NCBI GenBank assembly: GCA_964526695.1
Contig: CAZGJA010000040.1
Location: 1-64,000, forward strand
DNA from: JABWBH01 sp964526695
GTDB lineage: Bacteria > Planctomycetota > Phycisphaerae > UBA1845
Direction of reading: 5' to 3'
DNA: 64,000 nt
The position numbers and the translations under genes were made by a program. This document shows, piece after piece, positions 27,597-35,408 of this stretch. How positions within the stretch are numbered: the first letter of the stretch is position 1; every line of letters starts with the position of its first letter. The notes under the pieces were generated by a model. That model was not told where the DNA came from. It did not search any database and saw nothing but the letters and a program-made list of their open reading frames with translations.

Positions 27597-27987
27597 AGAA
27601 TCCAGCGGCCTGGCAGCACACCCTGGAGCGCCCCCCGCGCGGGAGCGACAGTTCCAAATGCCCATTTCCGAGTTCTACTGCGGCCTGTCAGGGCAAGCCC
27701 TCTCCCACAACGGGCCATCGGCCCGCCGGCAGATCGTGAGACATCCGGTCGCCAAGAGCGGACTCGTGAAGTCGGTGATTGCCTCGCAGCGCCCCACGGC
27801 ATGTCAGCCTCGGTCGTTCGTGTACCAGCGTAATTCGTGGACTTGTGCTTTGTGTCTCGATGCGTTGATTCGGAGGCGCAATCTTCGGATTCCCACCAGT
27901 TTGTGCTTGCGTTTTCCCGCGGATCGGGTAGAAGCGCGAATAGGCGACCTCGATGGACTGCGGCTTTTCGAGGAAAAGGAATCCCTC

Positions 27988-28371
27988 ATGTCAACGACTC
28001 TCTCCTCAATGTCCCCCGATGGGTTCAGCCGGCCGGGCAGTGCGGACGCCGCTGTGCTGGACGAGCGGCGATGCGACGATCGGGTGTCGCGCGAGCTGCG
28101 CGTAACCCTGATTCGCGAAGATGGTTCGCGCATCGGCCCTTACCCCACGGACAACCTCAGCGAGAGCGGGCTGCACGTCACGGTGCCGGTCGGTTACGGG
28201 CTGGCGGTCGGTCAGCGGTATGAAGTCGTGCTGCGCGATTCGAACAGCCCCCCAAGCCTGAGGATCGACGAGGGTCTCTACGCGACCGTCGTGCGCACCC
28301 AGATGCGCACGGACGCCGAACGCAATGCCATCGGCGTGGGGCTGCGCCTGGATCAGCCGCTCTTCCTGTAG
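27988..28371 (+). CDS. PilZ-domain protein
   Basis: 127 residues. PilZ fold by motif: DDRVSRELRVTL supplies the R-x(3)-R pair and DNLSESGLHVTV the [DN]-x-S-x-x-G motif needed for cyclic di-GMP. Strands VGQRYEVVL, GLYATVVRTQ and AIGVGLRL follow. It probably responds to c-di-GMP and influences the cell surface or motility, partner unknown. GAGGAAAAGGA lies 7 bases before the ATG. The longer in-frame reading from 27442 consists of the repeats and is rejected. Confidence 0.85.
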   Translation: MSTTLSSMSPDGFSRPGSADAAVLDERRCDDRVSRELRVTLIREDGSRIGPYPTDNLSESGLHVTVPVGYGLAVGQRYEVVLRDSNSPPSLRIDEGLYATVVRTQMRTDAERNAIGVGLRLDQPLFL

Positions 28372-28843
28372 CCCCTCCTTTGACTCCGCCGCGATCGAAA
28401 CGCCCTTCCGTGAATGATCCGCGCCGGCCGCAGTGACTCGACTCCACGACGCCCAATCGCTCAGGGCAGGCCCAGCCCCTCGCTTCACCCCAAATCGCCG
28501 CCGCGCGGCGTAGCCCGGCTCGACCCTTCGGACGGCTCACGGCGGGAAGGCGCCGTGCCCGAGTCCTCAAAAAAATCGTCGATTCCAGCCTGCCCCATGC
28601 TTGCAAGCGCTGCGGAGGTGGAGTATAGGTCACCTGTGCGCGGCTGCGTCATCGACGCGGACCGTGAAGCTTCGTCCGCCGTCGCTCTTTGCGGGAGCGG
28701 GGCCGGCGAGGATCGCGTTATTATTCATTCATGGCGCGCGGGTCGGCGATGCAAAGTCGGCCCGGCGGCGGGGAATCGCGGGTTCGCCGAACCAGGGGGT
28801 TGATGGGCGAATCGGCGGCTGGCTTGATCGCAGGAGTACGGCT
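28372..28843. other. Non-coding stretch
   Basis: No gene, repeat array or RNA recognised. A short A/T-rich patch (GTTATTATTC) lies at 28718-28727 and could be part of a promoter, but no -35 is visible. Confidence 0.4.
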
Positions 28844-29737
28844 TTGAGCACCCTGACGAAAGTCTTCGTGGTGATGCTGGTGGTCTCCAGCATCGCCTTT
28901 ACCACCGTGGCGGTTTCCATCAGCGCGCAGACGACGCGTTGGAAGGCCGCTTACGACGCGAGGGATAAAGAGGCAAACGTCGCGGACGTGACGATTCGCA
29001 ATCTGCACGCCGGACACGCTGCGCAGATCGCGACGCTGCGCGACACGGTCAATGCGCAGCAGGCGCGCCTCGCCGCGCTGGAAGGCGATCTTGAGACCGT
29101 TCGCAAGGAGGCTTCGACCAAGGAAGCCGGGCTTAAGCAGATGCAGGCCGAGCGCGCCAATCTCGAGGCGATGAACCGCGGACTGCTCGGCCAGCTTCAG
29201 GTCAGCAATTCCAACGGCGAAAGTTTCCGCCAGCAGCGCGACCGCATGGAGTCCGCGACGCTCGACCTTCAGACGCGCAACATTCACCTCACCGAGCGCG
29301 TCAACGATCAGACGGCGCAGATCGCCGTCCTCATGGAGCAGCGCCGCCAGTTCGAGCAGCAGCTCGAAATGCTCAAGCGCGAGAACTCAGGGCTGTCGCG
29401 GCAGGCGAATCGGCTCGGCGCGGGCGCCACGATGGAAGACCCCAAGGGCGCTGGCCTGCCCGGCATCACGGCGGCAACGCCCGTGTCCAGTTCGGCGGTG
29501 CGCGGCAAGGTGCTGGGCGTCGAGGGCAACATCGTCACGCTCAGCGTCGGCTCGGCCGACGGCGTCGAGCGCGACATGGTGTTCGTCATCCGCCGCAGCG
29601 GCGAGTACATCGGCGACGTGACGATCAACGCGGTGGAGCCGAATCAGTCGGCCGGCCGGTTGACGCGGCAGCGCCTTGCTCCGCAGTCCGACGACGAAGT
29701 CATTGACTTGAGCCACCTGGCCTCTTCGAGAGGATAA
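28844..29737 (+). CDS. Coiled-coil membrane protein
   Basis: 297 residues, one N-terminal membrane helix (VFVVMLVVSSIAFTTVAV), then about 180 residues of coiled coil rich in Glu, Gln, Arg and Leu. The segment ends near MLKRENSGLSRQANRL. A Gly/Ala linker and a C-terminal beta-rich domain of about 80 residues follow (VRGKVLGVEGNIVTLSVG, DGVERDMVFVIRRSGEYIG). The C-terminal domain resembles the MreC-like or 'G.V..v.g..v.l..G..dGV..G....V' barrel seen in cell-shape proteins, though it is not a full MreC. The start is a TTG with AGGAG upstream; the longer frame from 28601 is Arg-rich and unlike protein. Neighbours: a 50-residue membrane protein starting 5 bases on, then mreB. Confidence 0.75.
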   Translation: MSTLTKVFVVMLVVSSIAFTTVAVSISAQTTRWKAAYDARDKEANVADVTIRNLHAGHAAQIATLRDTVNAQQARLAALEGDLETVRKEASTKEAGLKQMQAERANLEAMNRGLLGQLQVSNSNGESFRQQRDRMESATLDLQTRNIHLTERVNDQTAQIAVLMEQRRQFEQQLEMLKRENSGLSRQANRLGAGATMEDPKGAGLPGITAATPVSSSAVRGKVLGVEGNIVTLSVGSADGVERDMVFVIRRSGEYIGDVTINAVEPNQSAGRLTRQRLAPQSDDEVIDLSHLASSRG

Positions 29738-29742
29738 CCGCC

Positions 29743-29895
29743 ATGAGCGATCGTCCATCCGCGATGCGTCCGGAAAGCGACATTTACACGGTGCTGGCGG
29801 TGCTGGCCACGGTGATCGTCTTGGCGGGGACGGTGTTCCTCTTCGTTCGCAGTCAGCAGCTCTTCGGAACTTGGAACCCGTTTACGAAAGCCTAG
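29743..29895 (+). CDS. 50-residue single-pass membrane protein
   Basis: Starts MSDRPSAMRPESDIYTVL with one membrane helix (VLAVLATVIVLAGTVFLFV) and ends GTWNPFTKA. It begins 5 bases after the coiled-coil gene, with AGAGGATAACC as Shine-Dalgarno region. The pair is therefore probably translated together and may form one membrane complex. No family recognised beyond similarity of layout to small planctomycete membrane proteins. Confidence 0.65.
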   Translation: MSDRPSAMRPESDIYTVLAVLATVIVLAGTVFLFVRSQQLFGTWNPFTKA

Positions 29896-29962
29896 CGGCC
29901 GGGGTAGTTCGTCGCTCCGCGACGAGACTGATGCTCGCCTGCGAGGGAATGACGAAAACCGG
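29896..29962. repeat. GGGTAGTTCGTCGCTCCGCG palindrome (family E)
   Basis: A left half of the repeat seen inside ygiQ (GGGTAGTTCGTCGCTCCGCG at 29899-29918), then CGCCTGCGAGGGAATGACGA. The rest of 29896-30205 is non-coding. Confidence 0.75.
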
Positions 29963-30205
29963 CTTTCGCCAAAGAGGCTAACGGCTCGCGGGCGCCGAGG
30001 GACATGCCCGGCGAAGCGGAAGGCGGAGGCCAAAACAGAATACGCCAGGAAATGCGACGAGGTCGGCCATCGTGCCGGTCTCGTCGCTCGTGCATCCGTC
30101 GCCGCTTCGCACAGACATCGTGGACCTCAGCGCGACCCGGACCTGCGCTGCTTTGCAACTTGACGTGCTGCGCACCCGCCAGGCCGGACGGGGAAGGAGC
30201 CGGAC

Positions 30206-31258
30206 ATGATCGGTGATTATCTGTTGGGCCTCTTCAGCCTGGACATGGGCATCGACCTCGGCACGTGCAACACCCTTGTCTGCATCAAGGGCGAAGGCAT
30301 CGTGCTCAACGAGCCTTCCGTGGTCGCCGTCCGCCGCGGCACCACGCAGGTTCTGCAAAACGGCAACGCCGTCGGCCTGGTCGCCAAGGAGATGCTCGGC
30401 AAGACGCCCGGCTCCATTGTCGCCATCCGCCCGCTCAAGGACGGCGTCATCGCCGACTTCGACATCACCGAGGCCATGCTCGGCTACTTCATCCGCAAGG
30501 TCCACGGTCGCCGCGCGTTCGCCCGCCCGCGCGTGGTCATCGCCATCCCCTCGGGCATCACCGCCGTCGAGAAGCGCGCCGTGTACAACTCGGCCGAGCG
30601 CGCCGGGGCTCGCGAGGTGTACCTGTTGGAAGAGCCCATGGCCGCGGGCATCGGCGCCGGGCTGCCCATCGGCGAGTCCACCGGCTCGATGATCGTGGAC
30701 ATCGGCGGCGGCACGACCGAGGTGGCGATCATGTCGCTGGGCGACATCGCCGTCTGCGAGAGCATCCGCGTGGCGGGCGACGACCTCGACGAGTCGGTGG
30801 TCAACTACATGCGCCGCACGTACAACCTGTGCATCGGTCCGCAGACGGCGGAGGCCATCAAGATCGAAATCGGCTCGGTCGCGCCGCAGGAATCGGAGCT
30901 GACGCGCGAGGTTCGCGGTCGCGATAACGTCAGCGGACTGCCGCGCGCCTGCACCATCACCAGCGAGGAAATCCGCGACGCCCTCCGCGAGCCGATCGAT
31001 CAGATCATCGAGTGCGTCATCCGCACGCTGGAGCGCACGGAGCCGGAACTGTCCGCCGACCTCGTGGCCAACGGCATTCACCTCGCCGGCGGCGGCGCGC
31101 TGCTGCGCGGGCTGGACAGGGTCATCGCCCAGGCCACCGGGCTGGACGTGCACATCGCCGACGATCCGCTCACCTGCGTCGCCCGCGGCACGTCGGTGTA
31201 TCTTGAGAACCTCGCTCAGTGGAAGGAAACGCTCGAATCCGACGCGGACGGGTACTGA
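30206..31258 (+). CDS. mreB: Rod shape-determining actin MreB
   Basis: 350 residues, the usual length. Actin-fold motifs: phosphate-1 DMGIDLGTCNTLV (residues 12-24), connect-1 RPLKDGVIADF, phosphate-2 VDIGGGTTEVAIMSLG (about 171), adenosine motif GIHLAGGGALLRGL (about 290). It forms membrane-associated filaments that guide cell-wall synthesis. AAGGAG lies 8 bases upstream of the ATG. No mreC, mreD or rodA follows, so the usual operon is broken up; the preceding coiled-coil and small membrane genes may partner with it. Confidence 0.96.
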   Translation: MIGDYLLGLFSLDMGIDLGTCNTLVCIKGEGIVLNEPSVVAVRRGTTQVLQNGNAVGLVAKEMLGKTPGSIVAIRPLKDGVIADFDITEAMLGYFIRKVHGRRAFARPRVVIAIPSGITAVEKRAVYNSAERAGAREVYLLEEPMAAGIGAGLPIGESTGSMIVDIGGGTTEVAIMSLGDIAVCESIRVAGDDLDESVVNYMRRTYNLCIGPQTAEAIKIEIGSVAPQESELTREVRGRDNVSGLPRACTITSEEIRDALREPIDQIIECVIRTLERTEPELSADLVANGIHLAGGGALLRGLDRVIAQATGLDVHIADDPLTCVARGTSVYLENLAQWKETLESDADGY

Positions 31259-31267
31259 TGAGCGGTC

Positions 31268-31312
31268 TGCCGCTCCACTCCCGCCCAGGGAGGGGTCGGG
31301 GGAGGGTTGGTT
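31268..31312 (+). repeat. CCCAGGGAGGGG repeat (family D)
   Basis: ACTCCCGCCCAGGGAGGGGT then CGGGGGAGGGTTGG, same as 19850-20040 and 47128-47172. Just after mreB, it could also act as a transcription end. Confidence 0.6.
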
Positions 31313-31510
31313 CCTTCAGCGAGCAGTCCCGCCGGGGTGACAGTACCTCAGTTGAAATGTCTGTGCGAGGATTCCATGCTTGGGAGCCTGGAATCCGGGT
31401 TGCGCTCTGGCACGGAAACGTGAAAGGCTGATGAGGGACAAGACCCATAGGCTGCGGATGCTCAATCCTGCCGGCGTGCGCGCGTGAAGCTCCTGACGGG
31501 AGGCTGGGCA

Positions 31511-32062
31511 ATGGACCGCTTCATCGCCCTCTATCGCGGCATCAATGTGGGTGGAAGGAACTCGGTGAAGATGGCGTCGCTGCGCGCGATGCATGAGCGG
31601 CTCGGACACCGCGCCGTGACGAGCTATATCCAGAGTGGAAACATCGTCTTCTCGGCCACCGGATCGGCCGGGACCATCGCCCGAAAGGTCGCCGCCCAGT
31701 TTGTCGAAGAGTTCGGTCCCGCGGCACGGGTCATCGTGGTTCCGGCGGCGCGCTGGCGCGCCATGTTGCGCGACAACCCCTACGCACCGTTCAGCGCGAA
31801 AGCTCCAAAGACGGTGCATGCCGGCGTCTGCGAGGGCGAACCCAGCGCCGCGGGACTGAAGGCTCTGCAAGAAAAAACCGGCGGAAGCGAGACGTTCGTG
31901 GTGAGCGGCGAACTTATTTACCTGCACGCGCCGGATGGGTTCGGAACGTCGAAGTTTGCCGCCGGGATGGAGAGGGCGTCTGGCGTGCCAATCACGGTAC
32001 GCAACTGGCGCACGATTGAAGCCCTTTGGAAGATGCTCGATCGTGCTGAACCAAGCAGTTAG
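31511..32062 (+). CDS. DUF1697 family protein
   Basis: 183 residues. N-terminal FIALYRGINVGGRNSVKM is the hallmark of DUF1697, followed by VTSYIQSGNIVFSA and VRNWRTIEALWKM near the C-terminus. This conserved alpha/beta family has no established function. GGGAGG lies 7 bases before the ATG; nine upstream codons from 31484 are not needed. It is in the same direction as mreB and iscX but 250 bases from mreB. Confidence 0.93.
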   Translation: MDRFIALYRGINVGGRNSVKMASLRAMHERLGHRAVTSYIQSGNIVFSATGSAGTIARKVAAQFVEEFGPAARVIVVPAARWRAMLRDNPYAPFSAKAPKTVHAGVCEGEPSAAGLKALQEKTGGSETFVVSGELIYLHAPDGFGTSKFAAGMERASGVPITVRNWRTIEALWKMLDRAEPSS

Positions 32063-32264
32063 CCCGCCCCCGGCAAGAGCCGTAGAATGATTGCCCGCGC
32101 CGGCTGCAAACGGCAAGCAGGGTCGAGACGGCGGCCGGTGACATTGGCGCCGAGAGCACAAGGGTGCACAGGTTCTATGCCGTACCATCGGACGTACGAG
32201 ATTAGCAAACCTCGGATTCGCCGCGGCAATCCCAGGCCAGTCTGGTTTTCGCAGGAGCATCACC
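32063..32264. other. Spacer before iscX
   Basis: No gene seen. AGGAGCATC at 32253-32261 is the Shine-Dalgarno region of iscX. Confidence 0.5.
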
Positions 32265-32486
32265 ATGCCTCGCGGCCTGAAATGGACCGACAGTGAAGAC
32301 ATCGCCCTGGCGCTCCTGGATCGCTTCCCCGACCGGGATCCGCTCACCGTCCGCTTCACCGACCTGCACGACTGGGTGCTGGAAATCCCCGGCTTCGCCG
32401 ACGACGCCAAGGCTTCGAACGAAGCCAAGCTGGAAGCGATCCAGATGGCGTGGCTGGAGGAGTGGAAGTCGCAAGAGAGCGAGTGA
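32265..32486 (+). CDS. iscX: Fe-S cluster assembly protein IscX
   Basis: 73 residues, standard length. The order LKWTDSEDIALALLDRFPD, DPLTVRFTDLHDWVLEIPGF, DD, NEAKLEAIQMAWLEEW is the full IscX pattern. IscX binds IscS and iron and tunes cluster assembly. It stands away from any isc operon here. AGGAG precedes the ATG. Confidence 0.95.
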   Translation: MPRGLKWTDSEDIALALLDRFPDRDPLTVRFTDLHDWVLEIPGFADDAKASNEAKLEAIQMAWLEEWKSQESE

Positions 32487-32877
32487 GCGAAGAGGGGGCG
32501 GCAGACGCGGGCTTCCAGCGTGCAGCTCCGGCGTGCAGTTCCGGCAGCTCGGTGCTTTACGCGTCGGGTTACCTCCCCAAGCCAGGCAGAATAGGCGCAA
32601 ACCCGCCCCGCCGCTGATTGCTACACGCACGTGCATTCGCAGCCGTCCGCCTGGCGCTCGCGGCGTGACGCGCAGGCGTCGGCTTCCTACAATCAACATC
32701 CGTGTTCCGCGCAGCGTCTCTCGCTCGAACGGGCTGGGCATTCATCCTACGGGAACCCGCCACGCCCGATCGAGGCAGCGACCTTGAGTGCGTCGCCCGA
32801 CGGCATCTCAACTTGCGCCGGATCACCGGGCATCGGATCATCACGCAAGGCTCGACCAAGGCGATGAGAACAGGACC
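32487..32877. other. Spacer upstream of resB
   Basis: Contains a promoter candidate at 32665-32693. A run of GTGCAG..CCGG repeats (GTGCAGCTCCGGC, GTGCAGTTCCGGC) lies at 32520-32541. No gene recognised. Confidence 0.45.
32665..32693 (+). promoter_or_regulatory. Likely sigma-70 promoter of resB-ccsA
   Basis: GTGACG, exactly 17 bases, TACAAT at 32688-32693. Matches 4 of 6 and 5 of 6. Leader about 175 bases. Confidence 0.5.
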
Positions 32878-35337
32878 ATGCAGCAGGCTTTCGACCGCGA
32901 GGGAAACGGAATGGGCAAGGTCGTGGGCGGACCTCGCGACGACGGCACGGGCGCGCCCGCCGCTGAGCGACTCAGCGCATCCGGCAATGGGCGGCCCGCT
33001 GCGCCGGCGCGCGGGGGGAACGTGATCCTGCGCGTCTTCAGTTCCGTCTGGCTGGGGATCGTCCTGCTGGTCTTGCTTTTCATCTACAGCTCGGTCGGCA
33101 GCGCCATGCCCTTCGTGCGGCAGCACCGCTGGCTGGAGATGACCGAGTTCGAGTGGTTCCACTGGTGGCCCTTCGACGTGCTCATCGCCCTGATCTGCGT
33201 CAACATCACCGTGGTCACGCTGCGTCGTATTCCGCTTCGCACGGTCAACTACGGCGTGTGGATGATCCATGCGGGAATCCTGATCCTCTCTGGCGGGTCG
33301 GTTTACTACTTCGGCACGAAGATCGAGGGTGATGCGCAGGTGCTGCGCCGCCACGTTCGCATCGTCGTGCCGGGCGCCGATCAGCCCGAAGGTCTCGTCG
33401 TGCTTCCCGGAAATCAGACGGCGGTCCAAACGCCGCAGGGTCCGTGGACGTTCTCGATTCAGGAGACGAATTCCGAATACCGGCTCATGACCGGCGACGA
33501 CACGGGCAAGCGCGCCCACGCCGTCATGGTCGCCGTTCAGCCGCCGCAGGGCGAGGCGTTCGTCCGCCAGCTCCTGACCGGCTACCCGCAGTTCACCGAG
33601 GACGTCCTCCCCGGCAAGGGCCGCGCGATCAAGGCCATCGGCAAGCCGCTGGTGGATGAGTCGCTGCAACTGAGCCTGGAGTACGAGCCGCAGCAATGGT
33701 TCCACGTCATGAACTCGTGGGCGCTCTACGTGCGCGAGGAAGGGGCGAAGGAATGGACGCAGGCCCCGCTGCGCCACATGCCGCGCTACAACGCCTGCGT
33801 GCCGGCGCGCGAGGATGTCCTCGCCGACACGCCCGTGGAGCTGCGCCCGCTCGATCTGCCCGTTGAGTTTCCGAAGGATCAGATCAACCTCGGCGACGCG
33901 ACGTTTCACATCAGCGGCTACCTGCCCTATGCGGAGATGCGCCGCAACTGGCTCGACGGCGGATCCCGCTTGAATCCGTATCTCCGCGTCAACATCATCG
34001 AGGGCGACGGCGCGCCCCGGCCCATCGAGATGCTCTCGCTCGATGCCAACGCGCGGCGGGCGCTGGACGGCGCGGTCGAGTTCCGCCTCCTCTCGGACGA
34101 GAGCCAGATCGAGCAGCTTCCGAAGACGTCCATGCCCGCGCTGACCATCCGAGTGCCGGCTTCCGGCTTCGAGCGCAGGCTGGAGCTGACGCAGGACAAG
34201 GTCGTGGGCAACGACGGTCCGTGGACCGAGCTTGAAGGGGCGGGCCTGTCGTATCGCGTCGCACAGGTGATGGAGGATCTCGAAGTCGCGCCGGGGCGCA
34301 CGGCGTCCCTTGCCTGGCTGGATCTGAAATCCAGCGAGAAGGAATGGACGCGCGTGGTGATGGACGACGCGGCCGGGTCGTTCGACATGCCGGGGCTGGG
34401 CTTCGACCCGCACGCGGCCGGGGCCGCTCGCGAGCGCGGCACGGACCCGACGATCGTAACCGAGTTCTCGCCGTCCTCCGCGCGGCTGATCTTTTCGGCG
34501 CTGCCGGACGGGCGGTTGCACGTCGTGTGGAACGGATCGGAGTCGCTGGCATTCCGCCGTTTTGCGATGATCGGCGAGGCGCTTTCGCTGGCGCCGCACA
34601 TCCGCGTCGTGGCGACGAGTCTTCTGCTCAACGCCGTGTCCGAGGTGAAGCCGTACATCGTGCCGCCGCAGCGCCGCGAGAAGGAGCTGATGTCGCAGTT
34701 CCTCGTGTCGATGATCCGCCTCGACATGACGAGCGGCGGGCGGACGCGCAGCGAGTGGATCCCCTTCAGCACTTATGCGGCGCTGGACGAGAACTACGGC
34801 TATCGCGGGCGCTACCCGTTTCGACCTCTTAAGTTAACGCTTGCCGACGGTCGGCGGATCGAAGTGTTGTTCTCGCGGCAGCGCCAACCGCTGCCCGCGC
34901 CTGTGGCGCTGGAGGATTTCGAGCTGCTCGCCCAGCTCGGCGGCTACACGGGCGAGAACCTCACCGTCCGCAACTGGCGCAGCGATCTGCGCTTCTGGAG
35001 CGACGCCGGCTGGACTGGCTCGCAGCCCGTCAGCGTCAACTCCCCCACCGAGAGCCGCGGCTACTGGTACTATCAGGCCGCCTGGGATCCGCCGCCGCAG
35101 AACGCGCCGGGGGGGGGGATGAATTACACCGTGCTCGGCGTGGGCAACAGCAACGGCGTGAACATCATGTTGGCGGGCTGCTGCCTGTCGGTGATCGGCA
35201 TGATCTACGCGTTTTATGTCAAGCCGCGCATCATCCGCCGCCGCAAGGAGCAGGCCTCGCTGAAGCTCAATCGAGGGCGGCAGGAAGGCGCGGAGCATGA
35301 GCCGGCCGCGGATCGCGCCGCGTTGGGCGTGGGGTAA
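32878..35337 (+). CDS. resB: System II cytochrome c maturation protein ResB
   Basis: 819 residues, longer than many ResB proteins (about 450-650). It has N-terminal membrane helices (VWLGIVLLVLLFIYSSVG, VLIALICVNITVVTL, VWMIHAGILILSGG), a periplasmic domain of about 680 residues, and a last helix NIMLAGCCLSVIGMIYAFYV followed by KPRIIRRRK. This is the ResB/Ccs1 layout. With CcsA it exports and attaches heme to apocytochrome c. Two starts are possible: ATG 32878, or ATG 32911 with a better GAGGG site. A cluster of charged residues (REKELMSQFLVSMIRLDM) near residue 600 is unusual. It is followed after 71 bases by ccsA. Confidence 0.88.
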   Translation: MQQAFDREGNGMGKVVGGPRDDGTGAPAAERLSASGNGRPAAPARGGNVILRVFSSVWLGIVLLVLLFIYSSVGSAMPFVRQHRWLEMTEFEWFHWWPFDVLIALICVNITVVTLRRIPLRTVNYGVWMIHAGILILSGGSVYYFGTKIEGDAQVLRRHVRIVVPGADQPEGLVVLPGNQTAVQTPQGPWTFSIQETNSEYRLMTGDDTGKRAHAVMVAVQPPQGEAFVRQLLTGYPQFTEDVLPGKGRAIKAIGKPLVDESLQLSLEYEPQQWFHVMNSWALYVREEGAKEWTQAPLRHMPRYNACVPAREDVLADTPVELRPLDLPVEFPKDQINLGDATFHISGYLPYAEMRRNWLDGGSRLNPYLRVNIIEGDGAPRPIEMLSLDANARRALDGAVEFRLLSDESQIEQLPKTSMPALTIRVPASGFERRLELTQDKVVGNDGPWTELEGAGLSYRVAQVMEDLEVAPGRTASLAWLDLKSSEKEWTRVVMDDAAGSFDMPGLGFDPHAAGAARERGTDPTIVTEFSPSSARLIFSALPDGRLHVVWNGSESLAFRRFAMIGEALSLAPHIRVVATSLLLNAVSEVKPYIVPPQRREKELMSQFLVSMIRLDMTSGGRTRSEWIPFSTYAALDENYGYRGRYPFRPLKLTLADGRRIEVLFSRQRQPLPAPVALEDFELLAQLGGYTGENLTVRNWRSDLRFWSDAGWTGSQPVSVNSPTESRGYWYYQAAWDPPPQNAPGGGMNYTVLGVGNSNGVNIMLAGCCLSVIGMIYAFYVKPRIIRRRKEQASLKLNRGRQEGAEHEPAADRAALGVG

Positions 35338-35408
35338 GAGGGCTGATCGAACGCTTGAATACTGCGCAACCCTGCACACACAAACTGAATCAGATTGGAG
35401 TTCGCACC

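Noticed and set aside
27442..27987. N-terminal extension of the PilZ protein
   Set aside because: It reads through family N and E repeats; a good Shine-Dalgarno sits before the ATG at 27988.
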